Of a stretch of 64,000 nucleotides of DNA, positions 15,974 to 26,723 are shown one piece after another. Each line of letters opens with the position of its first letter. Within the stretch, counting starts at the first letter, position 1. This DNA is from Azospirillum brasilense (GTDB taxonomy: Bacteria > Pseudomonadota > Alphaproteobacteria > Azospirillales > Azospirillaceae), in assembly GCF_007827795.1 (NCBI RefSeq), contig NZ_VITI01000012.1:62001-126000 (forward strand). The letters are read 5' to 3'. The notes beneath the pieces are model-generated. The model was not told the origin of the DNA. It made no database searches and saw nothing but the letters and a program-made list of their open reading frames with translations. The translations under genes were made by a program, and so were the position numbers.

Positions 15974-16091
15974 AATACACACCCTTGGTGTTACCATAAA
16001 AGATTGAACCGGCGCCCAGCGCCACCGTTCACAGGGCAACAAAAGGAACGGACGGGGTATACCCGTTCCAAACCAACAGGGAGGCTCTCCG

Positions 16092-16631
16092 TTGAGGTTC
16101 CTGCTCCGAATCAGCGGGCTGATCGATGCTGTCAACAACGGCATCGGCAAACTCGTTTATTGGCTGGTGCTGGTCGCCGTGATTGTCAGCGCCGGCAACG
16201 CGGTCATCCGCTACAGCCTCCATTACAGCTCCAACGCCTGGCTTGAGCTGCAATGGTATTTGTTCTCCGCGATTTTCCTGTTGTGCTCGGGCTACACGTT
16301 CCTGCGCAACGAACACATCCGGATCGACATCGTGCTCGGTCGCTTCTCCAGACGCGTCCAGTGCATGGTGGACATCTTCGGGATCGTCGTCTTCCTGTTC
16401 CCGATGGCCATCCTGATCATGTGGCTTTCCTGGCCGATGTTCTGGGACAGCTTCATCACCAAGGAGATGTCGAGCGACGCCGGCGGCCTGATCCGCTGGC
16501 CTGCCAAGATCCTGGTTCCCGCCGGTTTCTTCCTGCTGACCATGCAGGCGGTGTCCGAGCTGATCAAGCGCATCGCCTTTCTGGCCGGTCTCATTGACGA
16601 GCCCGGCGAGAAGATGCACAGCCACTCCTAA
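16092..16631 (+). CDS. dctQ: TRAP transporter small permease, DctQ family
   Basis: The small membrane subunit of a tripartite ATP-independent periplasmic transporter, which imports organic acids or related solutes with a sodium gradient. The 179-residue protein has four predicted membrane segments (about 18-40, 50-72, 95-118, 138-160) with the usual WLELQWYLFSAIFLL stretch in the second. The start is a TTG at 16092 preceded by AGGGAGG, which decides the start. It is 20 bases upstream of dctM. The binding protein gene faces the pair from the other side, so the three are not a single operon. The substrate cannot be assigned from sequence alone. Confidence 0.93.
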   Translation: MRFLLRISGLIDAVNNGIGKLVYWLVLVAVIVSAGNAVIRYSLHYSSNAWLELQWYLFSAIFLLCSGYTFLRNEHIRIDIVLGRFSRRVQCMVDIFGIVVFLFPMAILIMWLSWPMFWDSFITKEMSSDAGGLIRWPAKILVPAGFFLLTMQAVSELIKRIAFLAGLIDEPGEKMHSHS

Positions 16632-16651
16632 GAGACCGGGGACCACACACG

Positions 16652-18163
16652 ATGGCCGCCTTCCTCATTGAGAACATGGCGCCGCTGATGTTCGCGGCGC
16701 TTGTTCTTTTCCTATTGATGGGTTTCCCGGTCGCCTTCGCGCTCGCCGCGAACGGCCTCCTCTTCGGTCTGATCGGCATCGAGTTGGGTCTGCTGACCCC
16801 GGCGCTGTTCCAGGCGTTGCCGGAGCGCGTCTTCGGCATCATGCGCAACGACACGCTGCTGGCCATTCCCTTCTTCACCTTCATGGGCCTGATCCTCGAA
16901 CGATCCGGCATGGCCGAGGATCTGCTCGACACGGTCGGGCAGCTCTTCGGCCCGCTGCGCGGCGGTCTGGCCTACGCCGTGATCTTTGTCGGCGCGCTGC
17001 TCGCCGCCACGACGGGCGTGGTTGCCGCGTCGGTGATCTCGATGGGCCTGATCTCGCTGCCGATCATGCTGCGCTACGGCTATGACCGGCGGGTCGCCAC
17101 CGGCGTCATCGCGGCGTCGGGCACGCTGGCTCAGATCATCCCGCCGTCGCTGGTGCTGATCATCCTGGCCGACCAGCTCGGCCGTTCGGTCGGCGACATG
17201 TACGCCGGCGCCCTGGTCCCCGGCCTGGTGCTGACGGGTCTCTACACCGGCTACATCCTGATCACCAGCATCGTCCGCCCCGAGTACACCCCGGCCCTGC
17301 CGCTGGAGGCGCGGAGCCTGCGCGGCTTCCAGCTCCTGTTCCGGGTGCTGACCTCGCTGGTGCCGCCGCTGGTCCTGATCTTCCTGGTGCTGGGCACCAT
17401 CTTCCTCGGCATCGCGACGCCGACGGAAGGCGGCGCCATGGGCGCCACGGGCGCCATGATCCTGGCGCTCATCAAGCGGCAGCTGAGCTGGTCGCTGATG
17501 CGTCAGGCGATGGACACGACGGCGAAACTGTCCTCCTTCGTTATCTTCATCCTGATCGGCTCGACGGTCTTCGGTCTGGTGTTCCGCGCCGTGAACGGCG
17601 ACCTGTGGGTGGAGCATCTGCTGACCGGCCTGCCGGGCGGCGAACTGGGCTTCCTGATCGTCGTCAACATCATGGTCTTCCTGCTCGCCTTCTTCCTCGA
17701 CTTCTTCGAGCTGGCCTTCATCATCGTGCCACTGCTCGCCCCGGTCGCGGAAAAGCTGGGCATCGACCTGATCTGGTTCGGCGTCCTGCTGGGCGTCAAC
17801 ATGCAAACCTCCTTCATGCATCCGCCCTTCGGTTTCGCCCTGTTCTTCCTGCGAAGCGTCGCTCCACGGGAGGATTACAAGGACAAGATCACCGGAAAGA
17901 TCATCAAGAAGATTACCACCGGCCAGATCTACTGGGGCGCCGTGCCGTTCGTCTGCATCCAGCTGATCATGGTGGCGCTGGTCATCATATTCCCGGAGAT
18001 GGTCTTCTCCGGACTGGACCGTGGCGAGCCGATCGACATCGACAACATCCAGATCGAGATCCCGGCCTTCGATTCGGGCGAACCGCCGCCGCCCTTCGGC
18101 GCGCCGGAACAGCCCGCCGAGGACCCCAACGCCGACCTCATGCGGCAGTTGCAGGGCAAGTAA
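16652..18163 (+). CDS. dctM: TRAP transporter large permease, DctM family
   Basis: The large transport subunit of the same TRAP system. The 503-residue protein is almost entirely hydrophobic, with about a dozen membrane segments. It carries DctM hallmarks: GFPVAFALAANG, a TTGVVAASVISMG loop, GTLAQIIPPSLVLI and ATPTEGGAMGA. After the last membrane segment there is an unusually long hydrophilic tail of about 50 residues rich in Pro and acidic residues, ending in LMRQLQGK. This subgroup commonly works with DctP proteins of the kind encoded at 18283-19380. A strong bidirectional terminator follows. Confidence 0.95.
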   Translation: MAAFLIENMAPLMFAALVLFLLMGFPVAFALAANGLLFGLIGIELGLLTPALFQALPERVFGIMRNDTLLAIPFFTFMGLILERSGMAEDLLDTVGQLFGPLRGGLAYAVIFVGALLAATTGVVAASVISMGLISLPIMLRYGYDRRVATGVIAASGTLAQIIPPSLVLIILADQLGRSVGDMYAGALVPGLVLTGLYTGYILITSIVRPEYTPALPLEARSLRGFQLLFRVLTSLVPPLVLIFLVLGTIFLGIATPTEGGAMGATGAMILALIKRQLSWSLMRQAMDTTAKLSSFVIFILIGSTVFGLVFRAVNGDLWVEHLLTGLPGGELGFLIVVNIMVFLLAFFLDFFELAFIIVPLLAPVAEKLGIDLIWFGVLLGVNMQTSFMHPPFGFALFFLRSVAPREDYKDKITGKIIKKITTGQIYWGAVPFVCIQLIMVALVIIFPEMVFSGLDRGEPIDIDNIQIEIPAFDSGEPPPPFGAPEQPAEDPNADLMRQLQGK

Positions 18164-18180
18164 CCGGCCTACCTCTCCCT

Positions 18181-18203
18181 CCTCTCCCGCCCTGCGGGGG
18201 AGG
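18181..18203. repeat. Single GC-rich palindrome resembling the REP-like units
   Basis: CCTCTCCCGC, a three-base loop and GCGGGGGAGG form a hairpin just after dctM. The stem resembles the inner palindromes of the paired elements at 54676 and 56567, but the outer inverted repeat is absent. It may be a degenerate single unit. Confidence 0.45.
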
Positions 18204-18240
18204 ACCCGGGAGCGGAAAGCCAACCGGGTCATCGGCACAA

Positions 18241-18268
18241 AAAAAGCCCCGCTTTCGCGGGGCTTTTT
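18241..18268. terminator. Bidirectional rho-independent terminator
   Basis: AAAAAGCCCCGC, loop TTTC, GCGGGGCTTTTT: a perfect 12-base stem with A-run and T-run on either side. It lies between the convergent dctM and dctP genes and can stop transcription from both directions. Confidence 0.92.
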
Positions 18269-18282
18269 CGTGTCCGGCTTTG

Positions 18283-19380
18283 TCAGGACTTCTTTTTCGG
18301 CGTCGGGGCCGAGTAGACGAAGTTGTCGAAGGTATTCTCGGCGACGCGGAACCACAGATATTCCTCGTCGCGGAACTTGCGCCACTGCTCGTAGACCTTG
18401 CGGAACTTCTCGTTCTTCGCGGCCTCCTCCTCGTAGACGTCGAAGGTCGCCTGATAGCAGGCCTGCAGGATGTCGCGCGGGTAGGGCTTCAGCACCGTGC
18501 CGGCGCCGACCAGACGCTTCAGCGCGTGCATGTTCACCACGTCGTACTTGCCGACCATGTCGGCGGTCGCGTCGGCGCAGGCCGCTTCCAGAACCGCCTG
18601 ATAATGCTTGGGAAGCTGCTCCCATTGCGGCAGGCTGACGAGGAAGGAGACCTGCGGACCGCCTTCCCACCAGCCGGGATAGTAGTAGTATTTGGCGACC
18701 TTGTTGAAGCCCAGCTTTTCATCGTCGTAGGGGCCGACCCACTCCGCCGCGTCGATGGTCCCCTTCTCCAGCGCCGGATAGATGTCGCCGCCGGCGATCT
18801 GCTGCGGCACGACGCCCAGGCGTTGCAGGATGGTGCCGGCGTAGCCGCCGATGCGGAACTTCAGGCCCTTGAGGTCCTCAACGGACTTCAACTCGTTGCG
18901 GAACCAGCCGCCCATCTGGGTGCCGGTGTTGCCCGCCGCGAACTGGATGATGTTGTAGCCCTTGAAGAACTCGCGCATCAGGTCCATGCCGCCGCCGTGG
19001 GTCATCCAGGCGTTCTGCTGGCGGGCATTCAGGCCGAAGGGCATCGCCGCGTCGAAGGCGAAGGTCGGGTCCTTGCCGACGTAATAATAGGAGACGGTGT
19101 GGCCGCACTCCACGGTGCCGTCCTTCACGGCGTCCAGCACCTGCAGGCCGGGAACGATCTCGCCGCTGGCGAAGGTGCGGATCTGGAACTTGCCCTCGGT
19201 CATCTCGGCGACCCGCTTGGCCACCCGCTCGGCACCACCGTAGATGGTGTCCAGGCTCTTGGGAAAGCTCGAGGCGCAGCGCCACTTGATCTCGGGGTTG
19301 CTCTGCGCGATGGCGGGGGCGGCCAGCGTGCTGGCGGCGACACCGACACCGGCGCTGGTGATGAAGGTACGGCGTTTCAT
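18283..19380 (-). CDS. dctP: TRAP transporter substrate-binding protein, DctP family
   Basis: The periplasmic binding protein that would deliver substrate to DctQM. The 365-residue precursor has a twin-arginine-type signal (MKRRTFITSAGVGV, cleavage near APAIAQ). This suggests export in folded form. The mature part has DctP-family features: the TFASGEIVPGLQVLDAVKDG stretch, an arginine in KFRIGGYAG, and GTIDAAEWVGP. The ATG at 19380 is preceded by GGAG, and the open frame further upstream lacks a signal peptide. It faces dctQM convergently across a terminator, so it is separately controlled. A close paralogue lies at 49441-50529. Confidence 0.94.
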   Translation of the reverse strand: MKRRTFITSAGVGVAASTLAAPAIAQSNPEIKWRCASSFPKSLDTIYGGAERVAKRVAEMTEGKFQIRTFASGEIVPGLQVLDAVKDGTVECGHTVSYYYVGKDPTFAFDAAMPFGLNARQQNAWMTHGGGMDLMREFFKGYNIIQFAAGNTGTQMGGWFRNELKSVEDLKGLKFRIGGYAGTILQRLGVVPQQIAGGDIYPALEKGTIDAAEWVGPYDDEKLGFNKVAKYYYYPGWWEGGPQVSFLVSLPQWEQLPKHYQAVLEAACADATADMVGKYDVVNMHALKRLVGAGTVLKPYPRDILQACYQATFDVYEEEAAKNEKFRKVYEQWRKFRDEEYLWFRVAENTFDNFVYSAPTPKKKS

Positions 19381-19873
19381 GGCGGTCTCCTTGGGTCCTC
19401 TCGTCCCGGCGCGGGTGCACGCCGCCGTTCCGGCCCCCGGTAAGGGAGCGCGGCGTGCGAACCGAAAGGCTGTTGTTTGTTGGAAGTTATCTGGCAACGC
19501 CGGATCGACGTCACCGTGCGGGTCACGGACCGGGACTGCCGGAGCCGATGGGACCCCGTGCCACCGCTGTGCCTTCACACGGATCTGTGGTGACCATGCG
19601 CGTGCCTCCCCTGTCGCCCGGTGTTCCTTCGGCCCTGATGCCCCCCGTTCGGGGCACCGTTTCGGCCGACGGCACCGAGTTCCTTTTGATACGATGACTA
19701 TGCCGGAATCGCGGGTCAGAGTTCAAGTCCGAGCATGGCTCAACCCTACCAATTCGGGAACTTTCCGTCGGGAATTCCGCCAAAAGTGAAACGGGGAGCC
19801 AAAAGCCCCCCGTTTGCGTGCAACGTTAGGTCATCCAGGTCAGATGAAGCGCCAAACCGCGCGAACCGCCAAA
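19381..19873. other. 493-base intergenic region between dctP and parC
   Basis: This gap should contain the dctP promoter on its left side and the parC 3' end on its right. Apart from the hairpin at 19789-19815 I see no confident feature. Short open frames on both strands lack ribosome sites and have arginine/proline-rich content typical of chance frames in GC-rich DNA. A GTTCAAGTCC string near 19720 recalls a tRNA T-loop, but no arms pair around it. Confidence 0.5.
19789..19815. terminator. Stem-loop after parC
   Basis: AAACGGGG and CCCCGTTT pair perfectly around an 11-base loop, 59 bases beyond the parC stop. On the minus strand the downstream tail (CACTTTTGG) is only partly T-rich, so it is a plausible but not canonical rho-independent terminator. 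Confidence 0.6.
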
Positions 19874-22132
<2,259 letters not shown>

Positions 22133-22150
22133 GGCGAGTGGATACCAAAT

Positions 22151-22873
22151 CTAGCGGCCACGCGCCACAGTGTTCTCGTAACGTTCTCTTAATCGTTGCC
22201 TTGCGGGCGGCAACGGGCCGTTGAGCAGATGACGTTCCAGGAAATGGCCGGTCAGGCGCAGCCCTTCCTCCACCGCCTGCGGCCCGCCGCCGCCCAGCCC
22301 GATCAGGAATCCGGGCAGCGGCAGCAGCCGGTCGCGGTAGGGTTCCCCGGCCGACGCCGACACCGCGCGACCGGTGCGCGGGCTGACATAAGCAAGATAG
22401 TCGTTCGCCCCGGTGACCGCGCAACGGTCGAGATCCAGCCCGAATCCGAGATCCGCCAGCAACCCGACCTCCCACCGCACGTAGGATTCGGCCCAGGCGT
22501 CACCGCCCAGCAGGCCGAAGAGCGCCAGAAGGCCGTCGAACAGCGCCGGGTGCGGCTGATGTTCCGGCAGGGCGGCCTCGGTCAGCGCGCAGGCCGCGGT
22601 CAAGGTCGCGAGTCGCAACGGGTCATCCAGGAAGGCCGCGGCGTAGCCCTGCACCACCTCCAGCGTCAGCGTGCCCAGATGCTCCGGCAAACGCCCGCGC
22701 CAGCGCGCCGACACCAGCGTGCCGGGCTCCAACGCAGCGCGCGTGCGGCTGGACCGCCCGCCCATCACCATGCCGGCGTGCCGCCCATGGTCCCGCGTCA
22801 GCAGGGTGACCACCGCCGAGGTCTCGCCATGCGGACGGGCCGACAGCACAACCCCCTGATCGGACCACTCCAT
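22151..22873 (-). CDS. recO: DNA repair protein RecO
   Basis: RecO loads RecA onto SSB-coated DNA together with RecR in the RecFOR repair pathway. The 240-residue protein has the N-terminal OB-fold with DQGVVLSARPHGET and VVTLLTRDHGRHAG, and the GGRSSRTRAALEPGT segment. A helical C-terminal domain follows, with WEVGLLADLGFGLDLDRCAVTG. Size is normal. It is followed closely by parC. The divergent neighbour is the PAS-GGDEF-EAL gene. Confidence 0.94.
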   Translation of the reverse strand: MEWSDQGVVLSARPHGETSAVVTLLTRDHGRHAGMVMGGRSSRTRAALEPGTLVSARWRGRLPEHLGTLTLEVVQGYAAAFLDDPLRLATLTAACALTEAALPEHQPHPALFDGLLALFGLLGGDAWAESYVRWEVGLLADLGFGLDLDRCAVTGANDYLAYVSPRTGRAVSASAGEPYRDRLLPLPGFLIGLGGGGPQAVEEGLRLTGHFLERHLLNGPLPPARQRLRERYENTVARGR

Positions 22874-23047
22874 GGGCCTGCTTCCTTACGTTGACGGGCC
22901 ACGACCTGTTCGCCCATGGCGCCCCGGCGTGCCGCAGGGCGCCCGCAAGGCGGGTTCGGTCAATTTTTTCGCCAGCATGGCGTAAATCCTTTGCGACGGG
23001 GCTTCATTTCTCATTCACCATTCGGGCACTATGTTGCGAGTCACGGA

Positions 23048-25609
23048 ATGCGGGCGTGCCGCGGCGGTGAGGGGGCTTTGAGCAGCACGATCGAGCGATA
23101 TCTGCTGGCCGAGAAGGCTGGCTCCGAGGGCGTCTGGGACTGGGACCTTCGCAACGATACGATGTTCCTGTCTCCCCGCTTCAAGGAGTTTCTCGGCCTG
23201 CCGCCGGGCGAGATCAATCGCCCGGAAGATTGGCTCGACAATGTCCACCCCGACGACATCGACTGGCTCTACGCCTCCTTCGAAGGCCAGATGGTCGGCG
23301 TCTCGCTTCCTTTCCAGATCGAACACCGCGTCCGCCGCGTCGGAGCCGGGGTGTCTCCGGACACTATCGACTCCAACCGGGTCGACTCCAACTGGCGCTG
23401 GCTGGTCTGCCGCGGCATGGCGGTGCCCGACGAGTCGGGCGATCCGGTCCGTCTCGTCGGGTCGGTCGCCGACATCACCGATCGCAAGCACGCCGAACGC
23501 CAGCTGCGCAGGAGCGAGGAACGCTACGCTCTCGCCGCCGCGGCCAGCAACGATGGGTTGTGGGATTGGGACCTCGACGCCGGAACCGCCTATTATTCAC
23601 CGCGCTGGCTGTCGCTCCTCGGGCTGGCGGAGGGCAGCATCGGCACCAGCCCGGACGAATGGATGGAGCGCGTCCATCCCGACGACCGCCGCTCGTTGCG
23701 CGAGGCGCTCGACGCCCTGGGCGGCGACAACACCGTGTTCCAAATCGAATACCGCGTGCACCATGCCGATGGCGGCATCCGCTGGATGGCCTGCCGCGGC
23801 ATCGCGGTGCTGGACACCCAAGGCCGCCCGGTGCGGCTGGTCGGCAGCCAGGCCGACGTCACCGACCGCAAAACCGCCGAGCAACGCCTGCTGCAGAGCG
23901 AGGAGCGCTACGCGCTGGCCGCTGCCGGAGCCAACGATGGGCTGTGGGACTGGCGGCTGGACACGGACGAGGTCTACTACTCCCCGCGCTGGGCGGCGAT
24001 GCTCGGCTTTGCCGTGGACAGCCTGTCCAACCGCATCGGCGAATGGTTCGACCGCGTGCATCCCGACGATCTGGCCGGGCTGCGCACAGCCTTCGACCTG
24101 CATCTGACGGGCGAGCGGGAGCATCTCCAGCACGTATTCCGCATCCGCGCCGCCGACGAGGACGAGTTGTGGATGCTGGTCCGCGGCCTTGCCGTGCGCG
24201 ACGGGTCGGGCCGGTCGGTGCGGATCGCCGGCTCGATGACCGACATCACCGCCCAGAAGCGGGCGGAGCAGCAGCTTCTGTTCGACGCCTTCCACGACGG
24301 CATGACCGGCCTGCCCAACCGCACCCTGCTGCTGGACCGCATCGGCCAGGCGCTGGACCGCAACCGGCGGGCCGGCGGCAAGGCTTTCGCCGTCATCTTC
24401 ATCGATCTCGACCGCTTCAAGTCGATCAACGACGCGCTGGGGTCCGGCGTTGGCGACCGGCTGCTGAAGACCATCGCCGAGCGGCTGGACGAAACCCGCC
24501 GCATGGGCGACACGCTGGCCCGCCTGTCGGCGGACGAGTTCGCCGTGCTGCTGGACGGCATCGACGACGTGGGCGACGCCCTGTCCGCGGCGGAACGCAT
24601 GGGCGAGGCCGTCGCGCGGCCGCTGGCGCTGGACGGGCACGAATTCGTCCTGTCCGCCTCCATCGGCATCGCGCTCAGCGTCTCCGGCTACGACCGGGCG
24701 GAGGAGATGCTGCGCGACGCCAGCCTCGCCATGTACCGGGCCAAGTCGGGCGGGCGGGCGCGCATCGATGTCTTCGACAGCAACCTGCGCCGTCAGGCGA
24801 TGGCCCAGATGCGCACGGAAACCGACCTGCGCACGGCGTTGGAGCAGAACCAGCTGGTCCTCTATTACCAGCCGATCGTCGCCCTGTCCTCGGGCCACAT
24901 CGCCGGCTTCGAGGCGCTGATGCGCTGGCAACACCCGCAGCGCGGGCTGGTCCCGCCGGGTGAGTTCATCCCGCTGGCCGAGGAGTCGGGCCTGATCGTC
25001 CCGATGGGCCGCTGGGCGCTGCGCGAGGCGGCGCGCCAGCTCGGCCGGTGGCAGACCCGTTTCCCGCGCTCCACCCCGCTGTTCATGAGCGTGAACGTCT
25101 CCTCCCGCCAGTTCAGCGACGACGACCTGATCGGGCTGGTGAGCGAGGTGCTGCAGGAAAGCCGGGTCCCGCCGTCCAGCCTGAAGCTGGAGATCACGGA
25201 AAGCCTGCTGATGAAGGACCCCGCCAAATGCCGGGTGCTGATGCAGGGCATCCGCGACATGGACGTGCGCCTGTCCATCGACGATTTCGGCACCGGCTAT
25301 TCGTCGCTGTCCTACCTGCACAAGTTTCCGGCGGACACGCTGAAGATCGACCGCAGCTTCGTCCAGGCCATCTCGTCGGGCGAGGGCAACGCCGCCATCG
25401 TGCAGGTGATCGCCACGCTGGCCGCCATCCTGGGCATGGAGGCGGTCGCCGAAGGCGTGGAAACCGAGATGGAGTCGGAGTTCCTGCGCGACATCATGTG
25501 CAAGTACGCGCAGGGCTACCTCTACGCCCGACCGGCCCCCGCCGACGCCATCGAGGCGCTGCTGGCCCGCGAGGCGGAGAAACCGCTGGCCGTTCCCAGC
25601 CTGGCGTAG
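23048..25609 (+). CDS. Triple-PAS, degenerate GGDEF, EAL domain protein (cyclic-di-GMP signalling)
   Basis: A cytoplasmic sensor predicted to act on cyclic-di-GMP. The 853-residue form has three PAS/PAC units (about 15-160, 160-290, 290-410), each with the VWDWDL or LWDWDL opening, then a GGDEF domain (about 415-580) and an EAL domain (about 595-845). The GGDEF signature reads SADEF, so cyclase activity is doubtful. The RMGD motif five residues before it matches the RxxD inhibitory site and could still bind nucleotide. The EAL domain looks intact: FEALMRW, SVNVSSRQF, EITESLL, DDFGTGYSSL and AEGVET. A phosphodiesterase is therefore the likelier activity. The start is uncertain between ATG 23048 and TTG 23078. 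There is no membrane segment. Confidence 0.9.
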   Translation: MRACRGGEGALSSTIERYLLAEKAGSEGVWDWDLRNDTMFLSPRFKEFLGLPPGEINRPEDWLDNVHPDDIDWLYASFEGQMVGVSLPFQIEHRVRRVGAGVSPDTIDSNRVDSNWRWLVCRGMAVPDESGDPVRLVGSVADITDRKHAERQLRRSEERYALAAAASNDGLWDWDLDAGTAYYSPRWLSLLGLAEGSIGTSPDEWMERVHPDDRRSLREALDALGGDNTVFQIEYRVHHADGGIRWMACRGIAVLDTQGRPVRLVGSQADVTDRKTAEQRLLQSEERYALAAAGANDGLWDWRLDTDEVYYSPRWAAMLGFAVDSLSNRIGEWFDRVHPDDLAGLRTAFDLHLTGEREHLQHVFRIRAADEDELWMLVRGLAVRDGSGRSVRIAGSMTDITAQKRAEQQLLFDAFHDGMTGLPNRTLLLDRIGQALDRNRRAGGKAFAVIFIDLDRFKSINDALGSGVGDRLLKTIAERLDETRRMGDTLARLSADEFAVLLDGIDDVGDALSAAERMGEAVARPLALDGHEFVLSASIGIALSVSGYDRAEEMLRDASLAMYRAKSGGRARIDVFDSNLRRQAMAQMRTETDLRTALEQNQLVLYYQPIVALSSGHIAGFEALMRWQHPQRGLVPPGEFIPLAEESGLIVPMGRWALREAARQLGRWQTRFPRSTPLFMSVNVSSRQFSDDDLIGLVSEVLQESRVPPSSLKLEITESLLMKDPAKCRVLMQGIRDMDVRLSIDDFGTGYSSLSYLHKFPADTLKIDRSFVQAISSGEGNAAIVQVIATLAAILGMEAVAEGVETEMESEFLRDIMCKYAQGYLYARPAPADAIEALLAREAEKPLAVPSLA

Positions 25610-25715
25610 CCTCCGCATCCCCCATCCCGGCCCCATCCAACGGACACTTTCCCCGGCACCGTTCTTTGTGCGAGTGTCCGCGCTCTTTCATTGGGACAGA
25701 TCAGGATCTCGCGTT

Positions 25716-26099
25716 ATGGCCGACCGCAACTGCGGAGAATGCACGCTGTGCTGCAAGCTGATGGGCGTGCCCGAACTGAAGAAGCCTTCGGCCAAATGGT
25801 GCGTGTCCTGCGATCAGGGCAAGGGCTGCACCGTCTATGAGGAGCGCCCGCAATCCTGCCGGAACTTCCAGTGCTTCTGGCTGATGGACGAGAATTTCCC
25901 CGATGAGTTCAGGCCCGACCGCATCCACGCCCTGGCCGCCTTCAACGACGTGAAGGACAGCTGCGTCCTCCACGTCGATCCGGCCAAGCCGCGGGCCATG
26001 TCCAGCCCGAAGGTCAACGCCCTGATCGACGCGCTTCTCAAGAGCTACGCCAAGGTGTTCGTGCTGTCCGGCAAGGAAAGCGCGCTGATCCAGCGATGA
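25716..26099 (+). CDS. YkgJ family cysteine cluster protein
   Basis: A 127-residue protein of the CxxCxxCC family, thought to bind zinc or an iron-sulphur centre; its role is unknown. The cysteines are arranged as CGECTLCC near the N-terminus, then WCVSC, then GCTVYEERPQSCRNFQC. I chose the ATG at 25716, whose following residues match the family, over an in-frame ATG at 25668. It follows the PAS-GGDEF-EAL gene by about 100 bases and is convergent with the next gene. Its stop codon forms part of a hairpin. Confidence 0.88.
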   Translation: MADRNCGECTLCCKLMGVPELKKPSAKWCVSCDQGKGCTVYEERPQSCRNFQCFWLMDENFPDEFRPDRIHALAAFNDVKDSCVLHVDPAKPRAMSSPKVNALIDALLKSYAKVFVLSGKESALIQR

Positions 26100-26112
26100 C
26101 CGCCTGCGGTCA
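26097..26112. terminator. Hairpin built from two convergent stop codons
   Basis: TGACCGC, a two-base loop, GCGGTCA. The TGA of the YkgJ-family gene and the TGA of the minus-strand gene at 26110 form the ends of the stem. No T-run follows. It may help terminate or may be chance. Confidence 0.4.
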
Positions 26113-26622
26113 CCCCCCGCGGAAGTTGAGCAGGCTCGGCGCCTTGTCGATGATCTCCTCCAGGATCAGGGAGGCGGTTTCCAGATCGCGCTCCAGGTCC
26201 GTGCCCAGCTTGCCGGCGTAGTTGGGGCGCTGCAGCTTCTCGTGGGCGTCGTGCAGGCTGCGCAGTTCCGCCACGAATATCTCGCGGGCGCCCATCGGCA
26301 GGATCGGGTTGGCCGACAGCACGAAGAAGAAGCGCATGCTGGCCCGCACCAGGAGGGCCAGCATCACCGTGTCCAAGCGCTCGAACTGATCGCGCAGATC
26401 GTCGGACCGGGTATCAACGAGGTTGCGAAGCCGCTGCTCGATCAGGATGACGAGCGCCTGGAACTCGCCCACCTTGTCGCGGAACTCGCGGTAGGCGCCG
26501 AAGCTGTGCTTGCTCGCCTCGTGCTCGGCCAGCTGGGCGAGCTTCGACGCCTCCCGGCACTGGCGCTCCAGCGCGGACAGCAGTTCCTTGACCTCGGCGC
26601 GGGTGTATTGGCGCTTGCTCAT
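26110..26622 (-). CDS. Unrecognised helical protein
   Basis: I do not recognise this 170-residue protein. It is predicted to be nearly all helical and hydrophilic, with a possible coiled coil at about 5-75 (KELLSALERQ, EFRDKVGEFQALVILIEQRL). A hydrophobic patch follows around 95-115 (MLALLVRASMRFFFVLSANP). No signal peptide is seen. The ATG at 26622 gives a natural MSKRQYTRAEV start; the frame is open to 26685 without a ribosome site. Codon use and GC match the neighbours. It lies upstream of, and convergent with, the YkgJ-family gene. Confidence 0.75.
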   Translation of the reverse strand: MSKRQYTRAEVKELLSALERQCREASKLAQLAEHEASKHSFGAYREFRDKVGEFQALVILIEQRLRNLVDTRSDDLRDQFERLDTVMLALLVRASMRFFFVLSANPILPMGAREIFVAELRSLHDAHEKLQRPNYAGKLGTDLERDLETASLILEEIIDKAPSLLNFRGG

Positions 26623-26723
26623 GACGGTGGAGAAACCCTTCGACGCGACGGCCTGCCCTATAGCACGAAGACAAGCGCCGGTCACCGGGACGCTTCACCG
26701 GCGCACAGGAAAGGCAGCCGTCC

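Noticed and set aside
19700..19760. tRNA-like GTTCAAGTCC string between dctP and parC
   Set aside because: The bases on either side do not form a T-stem, acceptor stem or anticodon arm on either strand.
19446..19783. Short open frames on both strands in the dctP-parC gap
   Set aside because: They overlap each other, lack ribosome sites and have Pro/Arg-rich composition typical of chance frames.
22178..22192. Another TTAA-N7-TTAC (minus strand) upstream of parC
   Set aside because: It lies inside the coding end of recO, so the match may reflect codon content. It is not in a promoter gap, and one half-site is imperfect.
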